Assembly (NCBI GenBank): GCA_001916065.1
Contig: MNRS01000028.1
Location: forward strand, 1 to 64,000
Direction of reading: 5' to 3'
Length of the DNA: 64,000 nt
Source of the DNA: Clostridium sp. 28_17
GTDB lineage: Bacteria > Bacillota > Clostridia > TANB77 > CAG-508
The notes under the pieces were generated by a model. It was not told the origin of the DNA. It was given only the letters and a program-made list of their open reading frames with translations, and did not search any database. Below are positions 48,107 to 55,730 of the stretch, one piece after another. Both the position numbers and the translations under genes were made by a program. How positions within the stretch are numbered: position 1 is the stretch's first letter; each line of letters opens with the position of its first letter.

Positions 48107-48853
48107 TTATTTTGTTGCTATATAATATCCAACGCCTCTTTTTGTTATTAGGATTTTTGGACTTGAAGTGTCTTTTTCTATTTTTTCTCTTATTCTTCTT
48201 ACTGTAACATCTACAGTTCTTATATCTCCATAATATTCGTATCCCCATACTTTTTCTAATAGTGTCTCTCTTGTTATTACTTGTCCTGGTTGGGCTGCTA
48301 AGAATTTTAATACTTCAAATTCTCTTAGTGTTAGGTCAATTATTTTTCCTCTAACTTTTACTTCGAATCTATCTAGGTCTAGTTCTAGGTCATTTACTCT
48401 TATTATGCTATCTGTTATTTCTTCCATTTTTGGCATTTCTTGTTCTGTTTCTTTTATTATTGTTGATATTTCATTTTTTCTTAGATTTGCTTTTACTCTT
48501 GCCATTAGTTCTCTTACACTGAATGGTTTTGTTATGTAGTCGTCTGCTCCTAATTCTAGACCTACTATTTTGTCTATTTCTGCGTCTTTGGCTGTTAGCA
48601 TTAATATTGGTATATTTAAGTAATTTTTTACTCTTTTACATACTGTTAGTCCGTCCATTTTTGGTAACATTATATCTAATAACATTAAGTCTGGTTTTTG
48701 CTCTAATGCTATGTTTACTGCTGTTACACCATCTGTCGCTTCTAATGTTTCATATCCTTCTTTTTGTAAATTATATACTAGTACGTCGATTATTGCTTGT
48801 TCGTCGTCTACAACTAGTACTTTTTTTGTTTCTTTTTCTAAATTCTCTTCCAC
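48107..48853 (-). CDS. WalR/PhoP-like OmpR-family response regulator
   Basis: A 248-residue regulator: receiver with VLVVDDEQAIIDVLVYNLQK, phospho-acceptor Asp in LMLLDIMLPKMDGLTVCKRV and Lys in DDYITKPFSVRELMARVKA; C-terminal winged helix with EFEVLKFLAAQPGQVITRE and VWGYEYYGDIRTVDVTVRRI. The recognition helix is very close to WalR, the essential wall-stress regulator. No cognate kinase gene is adjacent, because the next gene is ispG. I start at GTG 48853 behind an AAGGCGG site. Confidence 0.87.
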   Translation of the reverse strand: MEENLEKETKKVLVVDDEQAIIDVLVYNLQKEGYETLEATDGVTAVNIALEQKPDLMLLDIMLPKMDGLTVCKRVKNYLNIPILMLTAKDAEIDKIVGLELGADDYITKPFSVRELMARVKANLRKNEISTIIKETEQEMPKMEEITDSIIRVNDLELDLDRFEVKVRGKIIDLTLREFEVLKFLAAQPGQVITRETLLEKVWGYEYYGDIRTVDVTVRRIREKIEKDTSSPKILITKRGVGYYIATK

Positions 48854-48952
48854 AAAAATTCCGCCTTTCTGTAGCATTTCTTTATACTAGTATTTATATC
48901 ACAAATTTGGGGAATATACAAGTGTTTTTTTATTTTTTATATTCGAGATTTT

Positions 48953-49005
48953 GAGATTGGAGATTGCCTCGTTTATTGAGTGTTAACTTGACAATCTCCA
49001 ATCTC
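48953..49005. terminator. Large hairpin downstream of the FGE-like variable gene
   Basis: A perfect 14-bp inverted repeat (48953-48966 with 48992-49005) with a 25-base loop begins 4 bases past the stop codon at 49009. No clear T run follows on the minus strand, so besides termination it could be the target-site stem-loop that DGRs use downstream of a variable region. Confidence 0.55.
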
Positions 49006-49008
49006 CGT

Positions 49009-50113
49009 TTATTTTAAGAATAAAGTGGCACGAAACCCACCACCGCTACCCGCACCAGAAGTACCAATGTCATAGCGTTGACCTGCTGGACCAATGTCAC
49101 CATAAATACCACCGCGCAACACCACCGGCTCGCTAGTACTTGGCATTACTTCTGTTGTAAATTCTGATACATTTCCTCCCATATCATAAATATTACTTTT
49201 TGGAGTTGTTTTTCCTGTTGGAAGTAATTCAGCCTTATTTGCTGCTTTTATTATATTTCCTTTTAAATCTTTTACATTCTTATCTACCCAGTTCTCATTA
49301 TAACTATCTTCTCTTGCTTTTGCATAATTTAGAAATCCATTATTTTGTATAAAATTAATTGCAGTATCCCAAGCATAACTTGAACATAAATATGTTGTTG
49401 CACCTGGTCCGCCTCCAATCCCTTTTGCTTTACTATAAGCAGTACTCCAAATAATATTTGCCATAGGAGTTTTATCAGCCTTTATTACTGCTGTTCCATT
49501 TTCATCTCCTACTTCATATCTTCCTATATAATATCCACCATTTCTGCGTACACTATACTTCTCTGCTTTTATTTGAGCAACTATCTCATTAACCACTGCA
49601 TAAGTCAATCCATTGTCACTATAATTTTCTGGACAAGTTAATGTTAGTTCATCTTTTGATGCTTTTGCTCCACCATCATCTTCAACCCACCATTCTGTTC
49701 TTTTAAACTGTAATTGAGATTTAGAATCTTCTGTAGTACATGGTATCCATACATATTGATTGCCTTTACTATCTTCTATAACAATTCCTTTTTCTACTGT
49801 TAAATCATCTGTGTTTGCTACCTTAAACCCTGCTGGAACTATTATTTTTGCTCCATTTTTATCATGTAACTCAGTATTTTTTTCAAATTTCACTCCTATA
49901 TTTTCTTCTAAATTATCTGACGTATATTTATTTAATTCTTTTTCATAATTTTTCCGCCACTTCACTTTTTTCTCTTGCATCTTTTGCTTTTTCAAATATC
50001 CCAGTATTTGTTAAAGTTGATATTGAAATCCCTGCTAAAATAAGCAAAATTACAATAGTTACAACAAGTGCCACTAATGTTATACCTTTTTTATTTTTCA
50101 AAATTTTTTTCAT
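49009..50113 (-). CDS. Pilin-anchored protein with FGE/SUMF1-like C-terminal domain, probable DGR target; frame break near residue 55
   Basis: The true start is ATG 50113 with GGGAGA upstream. The first part reads KNKKGITLVALVVTIVILLI and LAGISISTLTNTGIFEKAKD, a class III-like prepilin signal and helix, up to VAEKL then a TGA. The main body (from 49995) is one base out of frame: after a +1 shift near 49945-49956 it continues YEKELNKYTSDN, then a formylglycine-generating-enzyme-like domain (WIPCTTEDSKSQLQFKRTEW, GGYYIGRYEVGDENG, YDMGGNVSEFTTEV) ending RGGIYGDIGPAGQRYDIGTS and GFRATLFLK. The RGG-to-GFR stretch is where FGE-type DGR variable proteins diversify. The frame break is not at an in-frame CGG. 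Confidence 0.72.
49035..49125 (-). other. Candidate DGR variable region of the FGE-like protein
   Basis: The last ~30 codons between the RGG and GFR motifs are markedly GC-richer than the rest of the gene and encode small and polar residues at alternating positions. In FGE/C-type-lectin DGR targets this exact stretch is the adenine-mutated variable region. There is no second copy in the window for comparison, so this is by position and composition only. Confidence 0.5.
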
Positions 50114-50248
50114 ATGTATTCTCCCTTCATTTACTATATTTAAATTATATCCAATTTGTATATATTTTATTTCTTTTACACGTAAAAAGCGTAAAACATC
50201 TCACTCGTTTTAAGAATAAATTATAATTTTTTTGGTGATATTAAAAGT

Positions 50249-50473
50249 ATGAAACTAAGAATTAGAGATTTAAGAGAAGATCGAGATTTAACTCAAACTG
50301 AAGTTGCAAAAATACTAGGCTGCACGCAACAAACATATTCAAGATATGAAACCGGTGAAATAACTATAGATATTTATAATTTAATAAAACTAGCTAATTT
50401 TTATAACACATCTTGTGACTATTTATTGGGAATTACAAATATCTCTAAACCATATAAAAAAAATAATAAATAA
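50249..50473 (+). CDS. Small XRE-family helix-turn-helix regulator
   Basis: A 74-residue single-domain regulator: KLRIRDLREDRDLTQTEVAK, then ILGCTQQTYSRYETGEITID as turn and recognition helix, then LIKLANFYNTSCDYLLGITN. This is the classical Cro/CI fold, found in many phage and mobile-element regulators. It is divergent from the FGE-like variable gene and may control it or the gene downstream at 50622. Confidence 0.82.
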   Translation: MKLRIRDLREDRDLTQTEVAKILGCTQQTYSRYETGEITIDIYNLIKLANFYNTSCDYLLGITNISKPYKKNNK

Positions 50474-50621
50474 GAAATTTATTGTTTTTTTTATTTTTTT
50501 ATGATATTCTGTAATCATAAATTACAAAAGAAAAAGGGGGTGAAAAACTGATAAAGGACCTATAAAATTAAAGTTATCAACAGTAATTTTATCATTTATT
50601 ATTTTTATACTTATTATTGGA

Positions 50622-51476
50622 ATGATACTTATGTATTTTTATTTTACTAATTCTAAAAATACTACAAATACTGTAGAAAGTACAACTACAGATTCAACAA
50701 AAAATGTATTATCTGGCTCTACAAGTAATATAACAGTTTCAAATACAGAGGCTGAAAAAGTAGATAGTACTGTAAAACAGTTAGATATCAATAGTGATGA
50801 AGTACAAAAATTATATAAATATATTGAAAAAACTAATGAGGCTCAAGAAGAATTAGTATATAGAAACACAAAAGTTACAGAAAAAGATTTAAATAATCAA
50901 TTAAAACTTCTTACTATTTTCGAAAATGTTTCTGAAAGTGCAGCAAGTAATGAAAAAAACATTACAGATGAATATGGTAATACTTCAAACCATATTTATT
51001 ATAGCAAGGATACAATTGAAAATATGGCAAAAAAAATCTTTGGTAATGGTGTAACAATTACACATGAATCTTGTGAAGGATTATTTGCTAGGGCAAAAGA
51101 ATATAAAAATGGTGAATATGATTGCTATGAATATCAAGGTGGTGGCGGATATTGGTGGACACTTTCTTGTTCTGATTTAGTTAGTGCTGAACAAAAAGGT
51201 GATGAAATATATATATATGATAAATATGTACATGTTTATCAAAATGATAATTCCGGCTCAACTTATGGTATTTATGATTCATCTGATAAAAGTAATATAA
51301 TTTCTAAGAACGCAAGTTCAGAGACTCTTTTAGATGGTGTAGGAGATTTTTCTGCAAAAGTACTTATAAATAATGCTAATAAAATTACTAATAATAAAAT
51401 AAAAACTTTTAAACATACATTTAAGAAAAATACTGATGGTTCATATTACTGGTATAGTACAGAGCCTTTGGCATAA
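50622..51476 (+). CDS. Extracellular protein of unknown function, N-terminal start disturbed
   Basis: A 284-residue reading frame from ATG 50622. The body is Ser/Thr/Asn rich at first (residues 5-50), then has DINSDEVQKLYKYIEKTNEA, QLKLLTIFENVSES, a middle with THESCEGLFARAKEYKNGEY and YQGGGGYWWTLSCSDLVSAE, and an end TFKKNTDGSYYWYSTEPLA. I do not recognise a named family. The open frame continues upstream of the ATG through a good membrane segment (KLSTVILSFIIFILIIGMIL) to about 50544, next to an AAAGGGGGTG site at 50534-50541, but no start codon is in frame there. One extra A in the A5 run would explain this. Confidence 0.6.
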   Translation: MILMYFYFTNSKNTTNTVESTTTDSTKNVLSGSTSNITVSNTEAEKVDSTVKQLDINSDEVQKLYKYIEKTNEAQEELVYRNTKVTEKDLNNQLKLLTIFENVSESAASNEKNITDEYGNTSNHIYYSKDTIENMAKKIFGNGVTITHESCEGLFARAKEYKNGEYDCYEYQGGGGYWWTLSCSDLVSAEQKGDEIYIYDKYVHVYQNDNSGSTYGIYDSSDKSNIISKNASSETLLDGVGDFSAKVLINNANKITNNKIKTFKHTFKKNTDGSYYWYSTEPLA

Positions 51477-51483
51477 AAATAAT

Positions 51484-51529
51484 AAAAACTGAGACGCTTG
51501 GTATATCCAATTTTGTCCCAGTTTTTTTA
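51484..51529 (+). terminator. Terminator of the 50622 gene
   Basis: AAAACTGxGAC / GTCxCAGTTTT stem with a 17-base loop and TTTTTTT on the plus strand, 8 bases past the stop. Confidence 0.8.
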
Positions 51530-51655
51530 CTATATATTTTTATATATCTTCTTTGTTACTATTTACAGTTCAAAAAATTATTGCTTGTGTATTTTAATAT
51601 ATCATCAATTTGTGTTGAAAATTTTATATATTTTTTAGATTTTTCCAGATACAAA

Positions 51656-51832
51656 TTATTTTATTAAATTTCCATTATCAGATTTTTCATCTACTGCGTA
51701 ATTATTTCGTCTGTGTATTATTATATAGTTTATTTTATTTTCTTCTATATTCTTTAATTTATATCCGAAAATATATGAAATAATATACGCATCTTTACTA
51801 TAACTATAATAAAATTTTCCTATTTTTATTTT
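51656..51832 (-). pseudogene. Remnant of a MutS-like DGR accessory gene, copy 1
   Basis: Starts abruptly at the end of pilin-like gene A with IKIGKFYYSYSKDAYIISYI and FGYKLKNIEEN, then jumps to KINYIIIHRRNNYAVDEKSD and stops at 51656. The N-terminus is missing and about 20 internal codons appear deleted between two EEN-like positions. About 93 bases (51738-51830) are identical to 53155-53248. The sequence resembles domain I of MutS, known as the MSL accessory protein of some Clostridial DGRs. Confidence 0.6.
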
Positions 51833-52989
51833 ATTTCAAATGGAGTACTTTCAGTTCCATTTCCTGATGTTACTTGGACATTAGAGTTTAGAGTTATACA
51901 TGGGCGGAAAGCATAGTCGCGAGAGAAATCGCCGTCGCTAGAATAGTACAAGTAGTCGGCATAGACATCGCCTGAATCCACAACGCGAACACGGAAGTCA
52001 GTAAGACCGGAGTAAGCAAATACGCAACGAGATGACATCCAATATGCGTTATAATCTTTTTCTCCATTATTTATGAATAATTTATAATACATTTCTTTGC
52101 TATCTCCATTAAAGTCATTTGCAGACATTGTTTTATACCAATATGTTTGTGTTATTTTTATTTTTTCTTTTGCCGTTGTGTTTGTTTCATTTATTGGTGC
52201 TGTCTGTTCACTAAGACTTAGTTCTGTCCCTTTTATTCCATCTACCCATCCTGTTTTCTCTTTTGCAAATATATTTGGGTAATTTCTATATAATGATGAC
52301 GTATATTCTTTTGTTTCCCCATATTTTCCTGTATCAACATTTGAATTTGTATACTGTGTATAATCATATGCTAAATGATCTTGTATATCCTCTATTTTTA
52401 AATTTTGTACATTACTTGCTAGTTTAGAATTGTTATACAAAGTTTTACATGTTTTATCCAATAAATATACTGCATTATTATATCCTTTTGCACCGGATAA
52501 TGTTATTATACTTGTTGTTGGTCTATCACTTATCAATCTAACTTTTCCATCTTTTACATCTAACACTCTCCATTTTAATCCTTTTTCTTTATCTATTTCC
52601 TGTGTTAATGTTGATGTTGTATTTTTTGTACTATCTGTATTTCCTGAATATGTTGCTAATTCCTGTAAAATATCTTCTGTACTTGCTCCGTTTGGTGTGT
52701 ATGATATATAATCTCCAACTTTTATTGTTCCACCATTAACTTTATCTACCAATTTTTCTCCACCTTGTTCTGGCAAATACTTATCCAATTCATTTTCATA
52801 TTCATCTAGTTTTGTGTTTTGGTCTAATGATGCATCTTCTGATTTTTGTTTTGCATCTTTTGCCTTTTGGAATATTCCTGTATTTGTTAATGCAGAAATT
52901 GAAATGCCTGCTAAAATAAGTAAAATAACTATAGTGATTACAAGTGCCACTAATGTTATACCTTTTGAATTTTTAAATGTTTTCTTCAT
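51826..52989 (-). CDS. Pilin-anchored variable protein A (DGR target)
   Basis: A 387-residue protein. N-terminus: SKGITLVALVITIVILLILA (prepilin cleavage after Gly, hydrophobic helix), ISALTNTGIFQKAKDAKQKS and a short coiled stretch. The central domain carries WRVLDVKDGKVRLISDRPTT, GYNNAVYLLDKTCKTLYNN and VQNLKIEDIQDHL, then YWYKTMSANDFNGDSKEMYY. The C-terminal lectin-like end YWMSSRC ... YAFRPCITLNSNVQV contains a hypervariable patch. The protein is 70-80% identical to protein B at the N-terminus and identical around the patch. Probably displayed on the cell surface by a type II/IV-like secretion system. Start ATG with GGAGTG. Confidence 0.82.
   Translation of the reverse strand: MKKTFKNSKGITLVALVITIVILLILAGISISALTNTGIFQKAKDAKQKSEDASLDQNTKLDEYENELDKYLPEQGGEKLVDKVNGGTIKVGDYISYTPNGASTEDILQELATYSGNTDSTKNTTSTLTQEIDKEKGLKWRVLDVKDGKVRLISDRPTTSIITLSGAKGYNNAVYLLDKTCKTLYNNSKLASNVQNLKIEDIQDHLAYDYTQYTNSNVDTGKYGETKEYTSSLYRNYPNIFAKEKTGWVDGIKGTELSLSEQTAPINETNTTAKEKIKITQTYWYKTMSANDFNGDSKEMYYKLFINNGEKDYNAYWMSSRCVFAYSGLTDFRVRVVDSGDVYADYLYYSSDGDFSRDYAFRPCITLNSNVQVTSGNGTESTPFEIK
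51917..52021 (-). other. Variable region of protein A
   Basis: Aligns without gaps to 53490-53594. Of 105 positions 27 differ, almost all changing an amino acid, whereas about 50 bases on the downstream side and 18 on the upstream side are identical. Every difference is compatible with an adenine in the template on the coding strand (for example TAC/AAC, TTT/GAT, GGC/TAC, CGC/TAC). This is the DGR signature. Confidence 0.8.
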
Positions 52990-53098
52990 TTTTTCTTCAC
53001 TCCTTCTTTTGTTCTTTATTGTTTTTCTTATGTAAAAATTTTACCATAACATACTTTTTATTTCAATAAATTCTTTTGTATTTCATATGACATTTTTG

Positions 53099-53308
53099 TT
53101 ACAATTTTGCCATTATTTTATTTAGTATAAAAACAGGAAATGCGCATACTTTTATATTTTCTTCTATATTCTTTAATTTATATCCGAAAATATATGAAAT
53201 AATATACGCATCTTTACTATAACTATAATAAAATTTTCCTATTTTTATAAGTATTATGTGTTCAGGATGTACCTGTTTTATATTTTTAACAATATTTATT
53301 ATGCTCAT
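53099..53308 (-). pseudogene. Truncated MutS-like DGR accessory gene, copy 2
   Basis: ATG 53308 followed by MSIINIVKNIKQVHPEHIIL, IKIGKFYYSYSKDAYIISYI, FGYKLKNIEEN, IKVCAFPVFILNKIMAKL and a stop: 69 residues, the first half of a MutS domain I-like protein. The continuation (KINYIIIHRRNN) survives only in copy 1. Full members run to well over 100 residues, so this copy is cut short. The two copies follow the two variable genes, showing that a variable gene plus MSL unit was duplicated. Confidence 0.6.
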
Positions 53309-53329
53309 TTCTTATTGATTTTTATTCGC

Positions 53330-53365
53330 GTTTTCCCGAGAAGTCCAAAGGCCTTCTTGGTGTGT
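53330..53365 (-). other. Short hairpin downstream of variable protein B
   Basis: AGAAGGCC/GGACTTCT-type stem (one mismatch, 3-base loop) about 40-60 bases past the stop at 53399, in a locally GC-richer patch. Could be the DGR target-recognition stem-loop or a transcription terminator. Confidence 0.35.
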
Positions 53366-53398
53366 TGTTTTTCTTATTATCATCAAAATTCCATATTT

Positions 53399-54520
53399 TT
53401 ATTTTATTTCAAATGGGGTGCTTTCACTTCCATCTCCTGATGTTACTTGGACATTAGAGTTTAGAGTTATACATGGGCGGAAAGCATAGACGTAAGAGTA
53501 CTCGTAGCCGCGAGAAAAGCACAAGTAGTTGGCGCTGACATTGCCTGAATCCACACGGCGAACAAAGAAGTCAGCAAAAACGGAGTTAGCATCGACGCAA
53601 CGAGATGACATCCAATATGTTGGGTAATTACTTCCATTATTTATAAATAATTTATAATACATTTCTTTGTTTTCTCCATCAAAGTCATTTGCAGACATTG
53701 TTTTATACCAAAATGTATATTTTACATCTAATGTATCTGCTTGTTTACTTTCTGTTTGATTTTCAAATGTTTTTTGTTCGCTAAAATCTAATTCTGTTCC
53801 TGTAGTTGTATTTTGTCCAACAGTTATTTTTTGTTCTTTCTCTTTTGTTAAGATACTTGGATACTGTTTATAACTTGGTGTAAATCTATTACCATAATTT
53901 GAATCTATTTTTTTATAATCTGTTTTCATTTTGTCTTGTATATCTTCTATTTTTAGATTTTGTACTTTTGTTGCCAATTTTGAATTATATAAAGTGCTAC
54001 ATGCATCATCTAATAATTTTACAGCATTGTTATATCCATTATATCCTCTTAAAGTAACTTTTGAACTTGTTGGTGCTGCACTTATTAATCTAACAGCTCC
54101 TGTTGTTTCATCTACATCAAGTACTCTCCAACTCAAGGTATCTCTAGCAATTGCAGAATTTGTTGTATTATCACTTGCTCCTGAATAGTTTTTTAAATTT
54201 GTTTTTAATGTAGTTAATGCATTATTGTCTGGCTCATCTGGTTTATATGCTACATAGTCTCCTACTTTAACTGCTTTTGCTAAACTGTTTTCATTTTGTT
54301 TTGGCAAATACTTATCCAATTCATTTTCATATTCATCTAGTTTTGTATTTTGGTCTAATGCTGCATCTTCTGATTTTTGTTTTGCATCTTTTGCCTTTTG
54401 GAATATTCCTGTATTTGTTAATGCTGATATTGATATTCCTGCTAATATTAAAAGGATAATTATAGTGATTACAAGTGCCACTAATGTTATACCTTTTGAA
54501 TTTTTAAATGTTTTCTTCAT
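53399..54520 (-). CDS. Pilin-anchored variable protein B (DGR target)
   Basis: A 373-residue paralogue of protein A. Same prepilin N-terminus (SKGITLVALVITIIILLILA, TNTGIFQKAKDAKQKSEDAA), a central domain with LSWRVLDVDETTGAVRLISA, GYNGYNNAVKLLDDACSTLY and VQNLKIEDIQDKM, then FWYKTMSANDFDGENKEMYY and the variable end between YWMSSRC and YAFRPCITLNSN. Start ATG 54520 with GGAGTG; in-frame codons to 54571 lie upstream of that site. The central parts of A and B differ by ordinary divergence, in contrast with the patch described separately. Confidence 0.82.
   Translation of the reverse strand: MKKTFKNSKGITLVALVITIIILLILAGISISALTNTGIFQKAKDAKQKSEDAALDQNTKLDEYENELDKYLPKQNENSLAKAVKVGDYVAYKPDEPDNNALTTLKTNLKNYSGASDNTTNSAIARDTLSWRVLDVDETTGAVRLISAAPTSSKVTLRGYNGYNNAVKLLDDACSTLYNSKLATKVQNLKIEDIQDKMKTDYKKIDSNYGNRFTPSYKQYPSILTKEKEQKITVGQNTTTGTELDFSEQKTFENQTESKQADTLDVKYTFWYKTMSANDFDGENKEMYYKLFINNGSNYPTYWMSSRCVDANSVFADFFVRRVDSGNVSANYLCFSRGYEYSYVYAFRPCITLNSNVQVTSGDGSESTPFEIK
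53490..53594 (-). other. Variable region of protein B
   Basis: Same length as the variable region of protein A and gap-free against it; see that entry for the pattern of differences. Encodes VDANSVFADFFVRRVDSG, NVSANYLCFSRGYEYSYVY against VFAYSGLTDFRVRVVDSG, DVYADYLYYSSDGDFSRDY in A. Confidence 0.8.
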
Positions 54521-54653
54521 TTTTTTCTTCACTCCTTCTTTTGTTTCCATTATTGCAGGTTGTCCCTGCATTTTTATTCTACCATAACAAAAAATTTATT
54601 TCAATATTTTTGGTTATATTTCTATTTTTAATTTTTTCAGGCTGTGAACTGTA

Positions 54654-55628
54654 TCATTCTTCCAAAAAATATTTTTCAACAATTTTCATTAATACATCTT
54701 TATCCTCTATTTTATTAATCTCGCACCTAAACTCACTAGAATTCTGCATATTTTTAGTATACCAAGCAATACGCTTTCTCATTTCTCTTATTGCAGTTAC
54801 CTCCGGTTTATTTTCTAACTCAAGTTGAATTTGTTCTTTTATAACTCTAAACTTTTCTTCATTTGATATTTCAGGAAGTTTTTCCCCTGTTTCTAAAAAA
54901 TGCTTAATTCTTGCAAATATCCACGGATTTCCAAAAGTTCCACGACCTATCATAATTCCATCCACCCCGGTGTATTCAAACATTTTCAATGCAGATTCTT
55001 CATCTACCACATCACCATTGCCTATTACTGGTATGTTCACTGACTCTTTCACTCTTTTGATAATGTCTAAATCTGCTTTTCCAGAATACATCTCAGTTCT
55101 AGTTCTCCCATGAATTGTAATTGCAGATACTCCTGCTTGTTCTGCCATTTTAGCAAATTCTGTTGCTACAATATGTTCGCAATCCCAACCTTTTCTAATT
55201 TTTAATGTTACTGGTTTAGTAGAATTTTTTACAACTGCTTTTATTACTTTTTCTGCTTGTTCTATGTTTAGTAAAAGTTTGCTACCATCACCATTTTTTA
55301 CTACTTTGGGAGCAGGGCATCCCATGTTTATATCGACTATATCTGCTAATTTTGATACATATTTTGCTGCATACCCCATTGTTTCCTCATCACTACCAAA
55401 TATTTGCATACTTACTGGCCTTTTTTCTCCTTTTGTGTTCATTAGTAGTTTTGTTTTTGAATCGTCATGAAATATTGCTTTACTACTTACCATTTCTGTG
55501 CATACTAAACCTGGCCCAAATTCTTTGCATATTTTTCTAAATGGTAAATCTGTTACTCCTGCCATTGGAGCTAATATTAAATTATTTTCTAGTTCTACAT
55601 TTCCTATTTTTAGTTTTTTTAAATACAT
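54654..55628 (-). CDS. dusB: tRNA-dihydrouridine synthase DusB
   Basis: FMN- and NADPH-dependent enzyme reducing specific uridines in tRNA. TIM barrel with LILAPMAGVTDLPFRKICKE (residues 16-35), VDINMGCPAPKVVKNGDGSK with the catalytic Cys near residue 98, LKIRKGWDCEHIVATEFAKM, ITIHGRTRTEMYSGKADLDI and MIGRGTFGNPWIFARIKHFL (FMN phosphate site). The start is ATG 55628 behind GGAGGG; 324 residues. This is the Firmicute DusB/YacF-type enzyme. Confidence 0.95.
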   Translation of the reverse strand: MYLKKLKIGNVELENNLILAPMAGVTDLPFRKICKEFGPGLVCTEMVSSKAIFHDDSKTKLLMNTKGEKRPVSMQIFGSDEETMGYAAKYVSKLADIVDINMGCPAPKVVKNGDGSKLLLNIEQAEKVIKAVVKNSTKPVTLKIRKGWDCEHIVATEFAKMAEQAGVSAITIHGRTRTEMYSGKADLDIIKRVKESVNIPVIGNGDVVDEESALKMFEYTGVDGIMIGRGTFGNPWIFARIKHFLETGEKLPEISNEEKFRVIKEQIQLELENKPEVTAIREMRKRIAWYTKNMQNSSEFRCEINKIEDKDVLMKIVEKYFLEE

Positions 55629-55730
55629 TTTTCCCTCCAAATAACAAATTCGAAAAAATTGGTACTAAAGCACTGTCCCTTAATCACTAAAAAAAGGGAG
55701 AAAAAGGAACGTCCCTTAATCCCCCGATTT

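Noticed and set aside
49954..49956. CGG codon in the body frame of the FGE-like gene as a seventh CGG shift site
   Set aside because: In the frame that is actually being read from the N-terminus this CGG spans two codons (GCG GAA), so it does not fit the rule of the other six sites.
49009..54520. Search for a DGR reverse transcriptase, Avd gene or template repeat beside the variable genes
   Set aside because: No frame has RT motifs and no third copy of the variable region is visible, so the cassette core is not claimed to be in this window.
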